Source: Paratrimastix pyriformis
Lineage: Eukaryota > Preaxostyla > Paratrimastigidae
Assembly (NCBI GenBank): GCA_027972325.1
Contig: JAPMOS010000025.1
Span: 458,906-522,905, forward strand
Direction: 5' to 3'
DNA: 64,000 nucleotides
The position numbers were made by a program, and so were the translations under genes. The notes beneath the pieces were generated by a model. It was not told the DNA's origin. It searched no databases and worked only from the letters and a program-made list of their open reading frames with translations. Positions 11,124-22,350 of this stretch are shown piece after piece; position 1 is the first letter of the stretch, and every line of letters starts with the position of its first letter.

Positions 11124-11550
11124 TCAACTTTTCCGCACCCTGTGCTCCCTCATCATGACAGTGTCCGGGTTCGCGAATGGTGGGATCTGCCACTGATCCT
11201 CCGGCAGGATCTCCATCAGGGGGAGGTGGCCGTCCGGGGGGGTCTCATGATGGATCATCTGGAAACGCGACACCCTGCCGAGTGGCAGACCCAACTCGCC
11301 TTGCGTTCGGCACATCACACCTCCTCCCCCCTGGTCCCCCTGCCCCAGTCATCCCGACGGCTACAACCCCCCATCTGGTGACGGACCTAACCCATTTGGT
11401 CTCCAGACCAAATGACCCCCCGATGTTTCTGTGTGGTGGTGTCGCCCGGTGTCGGCCTATGCCCGTGTGAGATACATGGCGATGCCCTCGGCACAGAACG
11501 ATCTCAAGTGCCCACGGCTTTTCGGGTCTCAAACGATCTCGATCGGCCAT
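11124..11550 (-). CDS. Possible small gene, unrecognised
   Basis: An ATG at 11550 (MADRDRLRPEKPWALEI) faces the next plus-strand ATG at 11604 at 53 bp, the usual spacing of divergent pairs here. The other end has a convincing C terminus: FQMIHHETPPDGHLPLMEIL followed by PEDQWQIPPFANPDTVMM and HRVRKS, then TGA at 11124-11126. The middle changes frame and contains GTCTGG, GTCCGT and GTCTGC words that could be donors, but I could not fix the joins. Function unknown. Confidence 0.35.
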
Positions 11551-11603
11551 TTTTTCCGGATGTCTCCTTGTCCCAAGAGAAGCAGGCCACTCGCGAGACG
11601 TCG

Positions 11604-12524
11604 ATGAAGTTCGCTTTTCTCTGCGCCCTTTTTCTCACTGTTGCCTTTGCCGCCAAGAAGGAGATTACGCTCCGTGAGATGATCAAGGGGTTTGTGTTTT
11701 CCCTTCTTTCCGCTCGATCTGACCCCGCTCTCCATGCAGCTCTTGGAATGTTCTGGTCGAGCACTATGACGCCACCACTGGCGAGTCTGTTGGTGATGCG
11801 GCCGAGTTTGGCGTGCTTGAGCTCCTGAACGATAATGTCACCATGAAGTTCTCCTGGTTCATCAACTCCACCGAAGGCGAGAAGAAGGACGAGCGCGAGA
11901 TTCGTGTGGTCTTCCCGGAATCTCGCTTCGAGGCCGAGGTGTACGCCTGGGCCAAGTCCGAGGTGGAGCCCGCGACCCCTGTCAAGCTCATGAACCTCAA
12001 TGTCCAGGTCCGTCTCCTCCCAGCCGCTGATGTTCGACTCTTGCTTTTGCTTGGGGAATAGACCCTCTCGAACAAGATTTTCAGCAGCGTCGGCACCCTG
12101 GCCACTGGCAAGACCTACCAACTTACGGTCCGTCTCTGGTCGTCTCGGCTTCCTGAACTTGCTTTTTATGCGCGTGCGTCTGTAGATGTCTGGCCCCAAC
12201 GTCTGGGTCTTCACCGTCTTTGACGCCAAGGCGCCCCAATTTGTCACTGTCTACTCTGCCTCGAAGACCTCGGTCCAGAAGGTTCGTCTCACCTTCACAA
12301 TCGGGCTGACCTTCTCTTTGCTTCAGCCCCAGTCATTTTTCCAGCGCTTCCAGCTGAGCTTCATGATGCTCGGCGTCTACTTCATCACCAAGATTTTCGG
12401 CAAGAAGCAGCAGCAGCAGCCCGAGCAGCAGCAAGCCCCGGCCGCTCCTGCCGCCCCGGGCGCCCCAGCCCCGGCCCCGGCCGCCCAGGCTGAGGGTGAG
12501 GGTGAGCGCGAGCACCACGACTAG
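11604..12524 (+). CDS. Signal-peptide, single-pass membrane protein (EMC-like topology)
   Basis: 237 aa from five exons: 11604-11689, 11740-12007, 12062-12127, 12186-12281, 12327-12524; the sum is in frame. Donors GTTTG, GTCCG, GTCCG, GTTCG. The first 16 residues (MKFAFLCALFLTVAFA) are a signal peptide. A lumenal beta-rich domain follows (NVLVEHYDATTGES, FSWFINSTEGE with a possible N-glycosylation site), then SFFQRFQLSFMMLGVYFITK, a short transmembrane helix, and a cytosolic tail rich in Gln, Pro, Ala and acidic residues. SFFQR before the membrane helix resembles the end of EMC10/EMC7-type ER membrane complex subunits; that link is weak. Likely an ER type I protein. Confidence 0.72.
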
Positions 12525-12760
12525 AACCTCTCCTGCCTTTGTCAGTTCATTAATTTTTTTTGTGGGTGGGGAGACCCATCCCGATTTCTGCTTTTGATCT
12601 CTCGATTTTTCTCTTGACGATTCGAACAATTGAGTGGCCCGTTTTCCTCCCCCATTCGAGACGAACGGAGCTTGGGGAGATCGTGGAACCCCGCGCTTCC
12701 ATTTCCGGCGTCTCCCTCAAGTGTGAAATCGACACAGGGCGACAGCGTCTATCCCGTATT
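12525..12760. other. Intergenic interval upstream of ARV1
   Basis: 236 bp between tandem genes, with T-rich sequence directly after the stop (12551-12640) that may serve 3'-end formation and, further on, the ARV1 promoter. No ORF of note. Confidence 0.4.
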
Positions 12761-14008
12761 ATGACGGAGAAGCTGTCATACGTCCCCCCGGCTGCTGCGG
12801 CCCCACAAACTTCTTGTTACCAGTGCATTGAATGCGGAGAGTTGGTAGGCGAACTTGTCAAAACTTTTTCACCTGGGTCTGTTGTTGTCTTGACGTGATC
12901 CGCTTTCACTCCAAAAAAGGAATTTCAAACTGACCCATTGTGTCTGAGAATCCCGTGTTAGTTCGCCTCGATCGATTTTCGAATCTGCCCCGAGTAGGAT
13001 CATTGTCAGAGGATCGCTGACTCACTCTTAGAATCTGAGCCTCTTCCCATCGCACTCCAACTATTTTTACTGAAAAAACGCGCGTACAGGCATCTAGTAA
13101 ACAATAGGTTTCTTCTCACATTCACCGGTTGGGTCTGGAATTGGGATGATCACGATCGCACCTGAGTTTCTCCCTCCCCCGCAGCAAGGACTTGTCCGAT
13201 ATCTGGGAATTGTCATTCTCTTCGATGCCTGTCTGTCAGAAACGATTGATTTCGGCTCCTCCCCACGAATGCCGCCCGCCTTCAGACATCAAATGGACCC
13301 ACAGCGTGGGCGGGGCGGAGAGTATCTTGCAGTCTCTCATCACGGCGGAGTCACCGTACAGCTTCACGGACATCCTTTTTGCCGTGCTGCTGGAATACAT
13401 TGGGTACGTCACCGGGATTTACGTTGGGTTGCTTGTCGCCGCAAGGTCTGCAGGACACCCGATTTCGGGGTCAGCGCATCATCATTCTCCCCGCCTGCAG
13501 GTATTTCCCCCTGAATGCCAGGCCAACGCCCCATGGGCAAGCGGGGAACGCTCATCCACCACGATTTCGGTGTGTTCCCATTGTTTTTTTATTGCTTGTG
13601 CTGAACGCTCGACCTTCTCCACGGCCATGCTCTCTCCCCCCCCCCCCCCCCCCCCCCACCCCAGAAAAACCAACGTCCTCGTGTCGGTCCTCGTGGCCAG
13701 CTTTGGGAAGGCGCTTTTCTTAGTGGCCCTCGTGTGGGACTACCCCCTGCGCTTCGTGGACCTCATCAACTGCTTCGTCTTCGCCTGCCATGTGCGTTCT
13801 ATCGAAGGTCTCTGCTCCCGGGGGGTTGGATCCACCACCGCCGCTCATGGTCTCGCGGTTCCGCTTCTTCGCAGTGGTGTTTTTCCGGACAGTCCGATCG
13901 GTCATCCCTCCGGCCGCGGTGGTGGCCTGTGGCGTGCTGGTACGGTTCGCCGTGCGCTGCTTCTGCTGTCTCTCCCCCGCCATCCCGTGCGTCATCAAGG
14001 TCCTTTGA
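12761..14008 (+). CDS. ARV1: ARV1 lipid-homeostasis membrane protein
   Basis: ER multi-pass protein of sterol, sphingolipid and GPI-precursor transport. Seven exons: 12761-12876, 12920-12941 (22-nt microexon), 12998-13132, 13185-13230, 13286-13445, 13665-13795, 13875-14008; 247 aa, sum in frame. The zinc-binding ARV1 homology domain is rebuilt exactly by splicing: YQCIECGELVGELVKTFSPG + NFKLTHC + DHCQRIADSLLE, giving two CxxC pairs, then LLKKRAYRHLVNNR. Membrane segments follow (YLGIVILFDAY, ILFAVLLEYIGYVTGIYVGL, VLVSVLVASFGKALFLVALV, VVACGVLVRFAV). Donors GTCTG five times, last GTTCT. Intron 5 holds 22 C directly before its acceptor. The acceptor before the microexon ends AAG rather than YAG. 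Confidence 0.9.
13636..13657 (+). repeat. 22-bp poly-C tract next to ARV1 acceptor
   Basis: Pure C run seven bases upstream of the intron 5 acceptor AG at 13663-13664, sense orientation, so it can act as an extreme polypyrimidine tract. Confidence 0.9.
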
Positions 14009-14825
14009 GTGGATAAAAATGGGGCCGGCGCCCGATCGCATTGTTGCGAGCGCGGGGGACAGATTTCTCGGGGAGAAACCGCTCCCTGCCGGAGAAGCAC
14101 CATGCCGGATCGGGACATGACACTCCAACCTGACCTCCCGGCATCAAACTTGTGGCCGTTCGTCAAGGGTGCGTCCAAGCAGCCCCACACCCGGAATGAA
14201 ACGGCCAGAACGTCGTCTCAGAGGCGCGAACCGGTTTGCCTCCATGAGTCGGCCGGCTGCTGCTCCGGTGTGTTTTGAAGCCCAGATCGGCGGCACTAGC
14301 TCAACTGTCGGCATCCTCTGCCAAAGTTGGCGTACAGGTGTTGGTTTGTGGTCGCGGGGGTAAAGGGACTGATCGCGCGGGGGTGTGTGAGACGGCCAGT
14401 CTGTCGAAGGAATGGGCGGGGAGGAGGAAATCATTGGACGCATTGTGCCGGCACGGCATGCCAAGGAGCAGGAGCATCCCGTTCAGGGTGCACTAAAACC
14501 GAGGGCAGTTTGGTATGATGCGGTGATGCGCTTGCGACTGTCCAAGATTTCGTTGAATTGGCTCGCTTTTCAACGTAAAGTCACTCGGAGACGCACAGAC
14601 TCGGAAGACGGTTGGAATTGTGAGAGCATGATGGAATGTTCAGTGAGCTGTTGTCTGGTGTTGTGACCCTCCAAAAAAAATTTAAAGATATCATGTTCGC
14701 CCTCAATCAAATGGCTGAATGACAAAGAACAACTGGGCACAAAGAAGCAAACTTTATTTCGCATGGCTTGGTGATAGTCTGCCGTGCCTTGGTTTATCTC
14801 TCCTCACCGCGCTCAACCTTCACAA
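14009..14825. other. Interval between ARV1 and eL24, 817 bp
   Basis: No recognised gene. A plus-strand stretch near 14412-14600 (MGGEEEIIGRIVPARHAKEQ) reads like protein but has no homology I can name and no clear splice frame. Otherwise it probably holds the eL24 promoter. Confidence 0.4.
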
Positions 14826-15382
14826 ATGCGTACTGAGCGTTGCACGTATTCCTGGTTCCGCATCTACCCCGGCCACGGCATTCGCTTTGTTCGCCTCGAC
14901 TCCAAGGTTTGTTTTCTCCAACCCGAACAGAACCAAACCTTCCCGATGCCCCTTGTGGGAATGCTTCGAAAATCATTATCCATTAGGCCTTCCTGTTCGC
15001 CTCTGGCAAGTGCCGCCACCAGTTCCACATGAAGCGTAGCCCTCGCACCATTCTGTGGACCGGTGAGTGGCGCAAGGCCCACAAGAAGGATGTCACCGTT
15101 GAGGTGCACAAGCGCGCGAAGAGGAGAACCGTCCGCTACCAGAAGGATATCATCGGCATGACCCTCGATGAGATCCGCAAGACCCGCACCACTAAGCCCG
15201 AGAAGACTGCCGCCGCCGATGCCGCTCTTAAGTCTGAATCCTTTTTTTTCAGACGTTGGTTTACTCAGCATTTTCACAGGGAGGTCAAGGCCCGCCAAAA
15301 GAAGCAAAAGAAGACCACCAAGTTCGATGGCCCCAAGGAGAAGATCGCCCAGAAGACTGTTGCCTCCCAGGGCCGCAAGTAA
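14826..15382 (+). CDS. RPL24: 60S ribosomal protein eL24
   Basis: 142 aa, large ribosomal subunit. Exons 14826-14906, 14987-15231 and 15280-15382 join in frame. Start MRTERCTYSWFRIYPGHGIR is the typical eL24 zinc-ribbon region, with the first Cys of the motif kept but not the full CxxC pair; FASGKCRHQFHMKRSPR and ILWTGEWRKAHKKD match the family; the tail is Lys-rich. Donors GTTTG and GTCTG. Intron 2 (15232-15279) contains an earlier strong CAG after a T8 run at 15242-15249 that must be skipped to keep frame, a possible alternative acceptor. Confidence 0.93.
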
Positions 15383-15554
15383 ATTTCTTCTTGGTTCTGC
15401 TCCTTGCCTGGAATACTTGGCTCAGCGCGCATACTTAGATTTGTTTAGATCAGATCGGGTGGAACCAAAGACTCTAACTTCATCATTTGTCGTGTGCTTT
15501 CAACACATCGGTTTTTCCGCACTACTCCTCGGCCCCTGAAAAAACAGGGAAAGC

Positions 15555-16833
15555 TTAGTCGGTTCTTGTTACGGTTTCACGGCTTCTCAAACGGGAAGCG
15601 ACATGCTTGGTGACGCATTCCCGCATAAGGGCGGCTATTTGCTGGCACCCTTCGCTGGCCAGCTGCATCAAGTCGGCCAGCTTCTCACAAGGAAGCTGCG
15701 AGCCGAGCTGGAGCAGGGAAATCTCCCCGCTGGCGGGAAAAAGGGCCACCGGGAGGTCGGGCGAGGCACTGCCACCCGGGCCTCCACCCGCCGCACCCTC
15801 CTCGGAGCTGTTCGGATCTGTGGGTCATGCAACGAGAGGAAGATGAACGAACGAAGGCGGGCGGGCAGGAGGGGCAGGAGGGGGTAGGAGGGGGGGGTGG
15901 GGAGGATGGGGCAGGGGATGGGAGGGGCAGGGGATGGGGCAGGGGATGGGGCAGGGGATGGGGCAGGGGCAGGGGCAGGGGCAGGGGCAGGGGGCAGGGG
16001 CAGGGGCAGGGGGCAGGGGCAGGGGGCAGGGGCAGGGGCAGGGGGCAGGGGCAGGGGCAGGGGCAGGGGGCAGGGGGCAGGGGCAGGGGGCAGGGGGCAG
16101 GGGGGCAGGGGGCAGGGGGCAGGGGGCAGGGGGAGGTCAGACCGAGTACGGCTGTGTCCTGAAGGAAGCCCGCACTGCAGCAGGCCACGAAGTCGTGCAT
16201 GGGAATTCCGGCATCGACCAGGGCAAGGGTGGCTGCATTCATGGCGGCCGACCTGACGCCTACTGGGGTGTGAGTTGCGGGCAATGTTCGGGACAGACCC
16301 CCATCCGCTTGTACGACATTGATGTTGATGCTGATCTGTGAGCGGGGGAACTGCTCCCCGACGATGGCCGTCTGGAGGGTCTGTTGGAGGGCCTGGGCAA
16401 TTTCCTTGTTCCGCCTGAGCAAAAAGGCAGTGGTCCCTTTGTTTGGCGGTGATATGTGAGAAGAGACCTGTCAAAGCGGCTCCGGACTCTTCGGTCGCTC
16501 CCGCTGAATGGGGCGAGGAAGAATTCGACGCTGATCTGCGCACGGCCGGTTTGATTCCGACTCCGGAAGGTGCTCTAGAAGTGAATGGGGCGTCTGTGTG
16601 CTTGATGTCGTGGGGGACACTGACCTCCTTGGGTCCCTGGACAGTAGCGTAGACCACGGTGTTTCCCTGGTGCCACACCGCTGAACCATCTGCACCCGGC
16701 TCGACACCCATTTCACACCTAAAAAAATTAATTGGTTGATGGGCATAATCATGCGTACAGACTCGATGAGCCGTAACTCCTTGGGCCGCCGGCCATCTTG
16801 GCGAAGCCCGGAAAAGAGAAAGCGATCGACCAT
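15555..16833 (-). CDS. EXOSC4: RRP41/EXOSC4, RNA exosome core subunit
   Basis: RNase PH-like ring subunit of the exosome, 256 aa. Six exons (16833-16763, 16718-16625, 16574-16468, 16414-16299, 16262-16143, 15817-15555) sum in frame and rebuild the family: LRQDGRRPKELRLIECEMGV, ADGSAVWHQGNT, ISVEFFLAPFSGSDRRVRSR, RSQISININVVQADGG, NAATLALVDAGIPMHDFV, CCSAGF, and the end SGEISLLQLGSQLPCEKL. Donors GTCTG, GTCAG, GTCTC, GTCTG, GTCTG. The 325-nt fifth intron is almost wholly a C-rich minisatellite. The start codon faces the SGNH hydrolase ATG with 50 bp between them. Confidence 0.92.
15897..16134 (+). repeat. GGGGCA minisatellite in RRP41 intron
   Basis: About 240 bp of GGGGCA, GGGGGCA and GGGGATGGGGCA units. 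In the sense strand of RRP41 it is pyrimidine-rich (CCCCTG units), so it extends the poly-C bias of introns and could form G-quadruplexes on the plus strand. Confidence 0.9.
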
Positions 16834-16883
16834 ACTTCCCCCTGTCGTATCTTGCAAAATTGGTTGTTTCAATCTCCTTTGTG
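16834..16883. promoter_or_regulatory. Bidirectional promoter, RRP41 / SGNH hydrolase
   Basis: 50 bp between divergent ATGs, T-rich on the plus strand. It must hold both 5' UTRs and core promoters. Confidence 0.5.
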
Positions 16884-17613
16884 ATGCGTGCTTTGTGGTA
16901 TTTCGCTCTGCTGGTCATGGTCGCATCGGCAAGGCCCATTGTGATTGGTTGCGTTGGAGATAGCATTACAGAAGGTAAGTATCCCGGTGATTTGCAGGAT
17001 CTGCTGGGCAAAGACTACAAAGTTTACAACTGGGGCAAAAGTGGCACCACTCTGCAGCATGCTGGGGACTACCCCTATTGGAACAGCACTGAATTCCGGG
17101 AAAGTATGAATACCACCGCAGACTATTTTGTTATCCAGCTGGGCACCAACGATGCCAAGACTTGGAATTGGAACCAGGATCGTTACACCAACGATTACAA
17201 CGAACTCATCAACCTTTACGTGACCCGGCCAAACAAGCCCAAGGTTTTCATCAACATTCCTCCCCCGCTCTACAAGGACGGTGGTCCGCTTCGCCAGTTG
17301 TCGCATCATCTTCCTTCACACTCACATTATGTTTTTTTTAGTCTATGGAATGCAGCAATCCGTCATCAACACCGTTTTCCCCGAGCTGATTCCTCAAATT
17401 GCCGCCGACCACGGGCTGCCCACGATTGACATCTTCAATTACATGGGTGGTGGTCCGTCATTATTCTTGGTTTTGCTTTGCACTTTTGTGCCGAACCCAC
17501 TCGTCGTAGCCGCCCTGACACAGCCGGATCTGTTCGCCGATGGGTGCCATCCGACCCCCGAGGGTTACCTCCACCTCGCTGCTGCCGTCCGTGAGGCGAT
17601 CACGAACAACTAA
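16884..17613 (+). CDS. Secreted SGNH/GDSL hydrolase
   Basis: 204 aa from exons 16884-17283, 17342-17452 and 17510-17613 (donors GTCCG, GTCCG). N-terminal signal peptide (MRALWYFALLVMVASA) then the SGNH blocks: IGCVGDSITEG with nucleophile Ser, NWGKSG, LGTND with the Asn, and the terminal DGCHPTPEGY with catalytic Asp and His. PPPLYKDGVYGM is typical of the sialate-O-acetylesterase/lysophospholipase-like branch with a plant- or bacteria-like acetylxylan flavour. Likely a secreted or lysosomal carbohydrate esterase. ATG at 16884 is chosen because it starts the signal peptide. Confidence 0.88.
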
Positions 17614-17880
17614 AAGACCCCTTTGTTGGCCTTGTAACGGATTTGTAATCATACTTTTGTGTCGGACTTGCGCTCCCCGTGGCGAAGTGGGCGCACAGAA
17701 GGAGGGGCAGCGTCAGTCATCCTCCCCCTCCCCGGTGCTTCCCTCCCTCCTCCCCACCTCCTTCCCCCGGGACGCGGACAAGTTTACTTTGCGGTGAATC
17801 TGTCTCTTCTTGCGGAACAATGGTTCGGCTTTGGACATCCACGGGATGCCACGCCCATCTCCCCCTCCTCCTCACCATCC

Positions 17881-20800
17881 TCATCGCAGCTCGTCGACCC
17901 CCATGCCGCCGCTGCCCTGCTGCTGCTTGGCCCGCACGAACTCGGCAAAGCTGGGCAGGGCGGGCAGGTGGCTCGGGGGGGTCAGTCGGGGCACGGCGGG
18001 CAGCTCGGCCGCAGAGTGGAAGTGGGTCGCGCCCGTCCCAAGGGGCGGTGAGGGTGCGGCCGACGAGGGCGGGGGCCGCTTGAGGGGAAGAACCGGCGGG
18101 GGTGGGGGTGGGCCGGGGTCTGGTCCGGGCTCCTTCTTCTTCAGTCCCCGGAAGAGCTCGGCGGCCGTGAGCAGCTTGGGCCCTGGCGGCGGCTGGGCGG
18201 CGGCTGCGGCGGCACGGGCCGAGGCCACCCCGGGGCGCTTCTGGGGCCTGGCGGGGGGGCTCTTCTTGGGCGGGCTGGCATCGGCCTGGTGCAGGGAGAG
18301 CATCAGGGACCGGTACTCGGCCTCCTCGTCCTGGACCGAGTATGTCGAGGCGCGGCGGAACCCGCCCGAGGCCGAGGCGGCGTGGGGGCGGCCGACCCCG
18401 GGTGGAGACGCGTCCGAGCTCTGAGTGGGCGGGTGGTGGGTGGTGGTGAGTCGGTCCCATGGCTGTCGCGGCACACGCACGCACGTACGCACATCCCATC
18501 CAAAAGAGGCGCACAAAACGGGGCCCAATCATGGTGCCCAAATCCAACGAGAGAAAAAACCGAACCCCGTGGAGCACCCGTGGAGCCCGCGTCATCATCA
18601 TGCATGGCGCAGCTGACCTTTGCGGCGCTGCCGGGGTTCTTGAGGCCTTTGAGGCGCTGCATGAGGCGGGCCCGGCCGGGGGCAGTGATCTCGGGCTCGT
18701 CCGGGTCGGCGCCCGCACCACCATCCTCGTCCCCGCTGCCCCAGCCCGCGCCGCCCCCGTCCTCGTCGCCCTCGGCATCGGCGGCCCGCTCGAAGCCGGT
18801 GGTCGAAAGGCCCGCGGGGTCGTCGACCTCACCCCTGGGTGGTGCGGATGGAGGGGGCAGGTGGGACAGGAGAATGATGATGGCGATGGTGATGGTGATG
18901 CGGGGGGTCGGATGACCGACCCGTTCTCGTCATCGTCTCCTCGGGACCGTCCGAACCGCCCGCCGCCGCCGCCGCCCCTGCGGCCGCCCCGTCTGCGGCC
19001 GCCCCTGCCACCGAAGTCCTGGCGGCGCAGGTTGAGGAACATCTGCTTCACCGCGGAAGGGTTCTTGCAGAAGTCGCAGTTCCCGCACACGGCTGCACCA
19101 ACAATCCCCGGGGGTGATGGTGATCAGGGTGGGGATGATGATGATCGGGGGGGGGGGGGGGTATGAGGACTGTGCTTGCACACCCGTGCTTGTGTCTGGG
19201 TCTTGAAGGGGCTGCAGGCGGGTGGGCGACACCCAGGGGGCGAGAGCGGTGGTGCGGACCGGGGGCCTGCTCTCCGAAGGCCTGCAGCACAAAGGCGCGC
19301 CGGCAGCTGAGGGTCTCGCAGTATGCCACCATCTGCGCCGCGCCGCCGCCACGGGATGGGTGATGGGCGGCGAGCACACATCAGAGCAGTGGACCGCACG
19401 ACCTCTCTCCCACCCCGGTCATAGTCACTCAAGTCCCTCGGGTCATAGCCACTCGACCGCCCCCCCCCCCCCCCCCCATAGTAGTCCGGGTCAAGCCACT
19501 GATCACCCCCGGGTCATAGCCACTGATCACCCCCGGGTCACAGCCACTTGACCGCCCCTGGACCGAAGCCTTGCCCCCGCGCAGACCTGGTTCAGCTTCT
19601 CCATGGCGTGGGCCTCGGTCTCTGCCCCCCCGGGCGGCCCCGCCTGGCCGGGGACGTCCCCCTCGAATGTCAGGGCGGCCGGGCGGCGACCCTGCTTGGC
19701 GCGGCGCTCCTCGTCCTCCTTGCGGATGATGAAGGCCAGCCTGTCGCGGTCCTGGCGGCTATAGTAGAGCAGGCTGGTCGAGGGGAGCCCGTCCCGGCCC
19801 GCCCGGCCGCTCATTTGGTAGAAATCTGCGCGGAGGCAGGGGGGGTGGGTGGGGATGGGATGGGATGGGATGAAAACCACCAAACCCGAAAAATGTCATC
19901 TGCCCCAAATTATTGTATCAAAAGCTGATCAAGGACCGGATCCGGGGAAAATCTCTTCTTGTGCGCATGGGTGGTGCGGGGGAATGTGGAGGTGGGGAGG
20001 GGCGCACCTTCGATGGACTTGGGGATGGTCAGGTGGCAGACGGTCCGCACGTCGGCCTTGTCGATGCCCATCCCAAGGGCCACCGTCCCCACCACAACCT
20101 ACAGCAGAAGCCCCCGCACCACCACCAGCCAAACGGTTTGGTGTGGGCGATGCCAAGTGGGGCATGGAGAGAGCGCCGGGGGGGAGGGGAGACGGTGCCG
20201 AGGGCGTGGAGGGAGCGAAGGCGGACCTTCACTTTGCCCTCCATCCACTCCTTCTGCACGGCCGTCCGCACGGCCTCGCCCAGACCCGCGTGGTAGGCTG
20301 CCAGACCCCCGGTCCGAGGGCAGGCAGACAAACAGATCCACCACCGACAGCGGGATGGGAACGTGAGCAAGGGGCCGGCATTCACAAGAAGAGGTGCGGC
20401 GTCACCTCCCCCCCCTCCCCCCCCCGCCCTGCCCCCCATTTGGCATCCGACCTGCCGCCGACACGCCCTGGGCCGTCAAGGCGCTGGCCACGTCCTCACA
20501 GTCGACCCGGGTGTGGCAGTAGACGATGGCCGACCCGCCGGTGGATGTGTCCCGGGGGCGGCGGGGCGATGGAGACGGGGAGGGGGAGGGAGCCACCGGG
20601 GCGACATCCTCATCGTCGTCGTCCAGCACGATGGTGGCGGGTGGCGGTTTGGGTGGCGTCGGGGTCTGGGGGGTCATGGCGACCGGCGCCGGGGTGGGAG
20701 CGGCCTGCTGGGGGCCCACGTCCCAGCCCCACCCACCGCCCTCATCGAAGGCGGCCGCGGCGGCGGCCAAGTCAGCGGGCGACTGCGGCTGGGGGGCGGC

Positions 20801-22307
20801 CGGCGGCACCGGGAGGGGCGGAGGGGCCAGGTGTGCCGTTGCGGGTTTGGGCGGCACGGGTGGTGTGGGCGCGCGGGCACTGGCGGCCGGGATGGGATGC
20901 AAGTATGCGAGGAGGGTGTTGCTGCCTTTCTTTGGGGCGGCAGGGGCGGCAGGCTTGGCGGGTTCGGGTTTCCGGGGCGGTGCGGCCTTCGGCCTTGGGG
21001 GCGATGTGGAGCTGACCCCGGCGGCAGCCTCCAAGGAGCGGATCTCGTCCTCCATGGGGTCGGCCGAGGGGCCGGTCGAGCAGGAGGGCAGCATCTTGCG
21101 GAGGTAGGCGCACAGGTCCAGGACCGGGTCCTTCAGGAGCTCCTTCAGGCGCACCTCGTAGCAGCTGTGGCGAGCATCACCCAGCCCCCCGGTCGGCGCA
21201 AAGAGGGACACAGCGACGGGAGGGGTCAAGCAGACATATTGGGCCGGTCAGCGCAAAGAGGGACAGCGACGACGGGAGGAGGAGAAGATATGGCGAGAAT
21301 GCAGCGCAGAGGCGCGTGGTGTTTTGTGGGGCTCGGCGGGACAAACTTACGGCATTTCCATCCAGTTCTGTCTTGGGGGTCAAGCAGACATATTGGGCCG
21401 GTTGAAGCTGCTTGAGAACACGCGCGCCTTCGGGATGAGGAGTTGGTCGAGGATGTCCTGCTGGACGCTAGAGAGGTATGTCGGGGGGAGGATGCCATCA
21501 GCTGCAGGGTTGTGATGGCTGCTGCAGACCGGCGGGTGGCGGTGGCGGTGAGGGCGACAATGGGGAGGGCGGGGAATCTCCGCTTGAAGAGGCTCAACCC
21601 CAGGTAGTGCGGGCGGAAGTTATGTCCCCACTGGCTGATACAGTGGGCCTACGGTCGGTCCCGTCGTGAGGGACACCAGGGGCGGATGGACGGGTGAGAC
21701 TGACCTCGTCGACAGCCACAAAGCTGAGCTTACCGGCTTTATAAAGCCGATCGATGGTATTCTGAAAGGCATCCGTGGCGATCAACTCCGGGGTAATGTA
21801 GAGAAGGCGAGTCTGCGGGGCGGGCGAGGCAAGATCGGCGTAGATTTTTTTGGTCTCGGCCCGTGATTGGGCGCTCGAAAGATAGTTGGCGGGGAAGTTC
21901 TTCTCCTTCAACGAGTTGACTTGGTCCTACCAATTGTTTTGGTGTGTTGTATGTGAGACCTAACCGTGAATACAGACTTCCATCAAAGCAATAAGTGGTG
22001 ACACGCACAATGCCACCTTGCCAGCAACGATTGCGGGCAACTGAAAGCATAGGGACTTCCCCGCCGATGTTCGCATCAAGACAAAGCAATCATTTCCGCT
22101 CAGAACCGCTTGAATGACATTCAACTGCAGAGGCCGGAAACTGCTGTACCCAAAGTGTTTTTCGAGCGCAGCCAACAGGGCCCGCTCGGAGATGTCGGGT
22201 GTTGATTTGGCCGAGCTTCGATACGGATCGGCCCCCCCAGGTGGAGGCGGATCCATGGGGTCCGTCTGTCTTTCACGGCCTCGAGAACGCAGAGGCACTC
22301 CCCACAT
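17881..22307 (-). CDS. RECQL5: RecQ-family DNA helicase, RECQL5-like
   Basis: ATP-dependent 3'-5' helicase of genome maintenance. Traced exons: 22307-21978, 21926-21705, 21648-21530, 21467-21390, 21164-20452, 20297-20227, 20098-20008, 19825-19587, 19332-19260, 19091 onward, all in consistent phase. Motif 0 [10 protein letters not shown]; Walker A reads [32 protein letters not shown] is rebuilt across an intron; [34 protein letters not shown]; arginine finger [10 protein letters not shown]; zinc site YCETLSCRR plus [13 protein letters not shown], like RECQL5. Exon 5 adds about 170 Pro/Ala-rich residues between the two RecA lobes, holding IVLDDDDED. The tail is Arg/Gly-rich then Pro/Ala-rich, ending at 17881. 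ATG at 22307 or 22256. Confidence 0.9.
21191..21402 (-). repeat. Duplicated exon/5' splice site inside RecQ intron
   Basis: The exon-4 end plus donor (sense CGGCCCAATAT|GTCTGCTTG, plus strand about 21381-21402) recurs inside the following intron at about 21226-21248. A second 30-bp block (GCGCAAAGAGGGACA region) is repeated at about 21194 and 21250. The copy would be usable as an alternative donor. Confidence 0.8.
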
Positions 22308-22350
22308 TCCGGGCCCGTCAAACAACAGCAGCACTCACAACAAACTCTGC
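22308..22350. promoter_or_regulatory. Bidirectional promoter, RecQ / coiled-coil gene
   Basis: 43 bp between the outward ATGs at 22307 (-) and 22351 (+), or 94 bp if the RecQ start is 22256. Confidence 0.45.

Noticed and set aside
17717-19090. Single 457-aa minus ORF
   Set aside because: Runs through several RecQ introns; the true product uses spliced exons in more than one frame.
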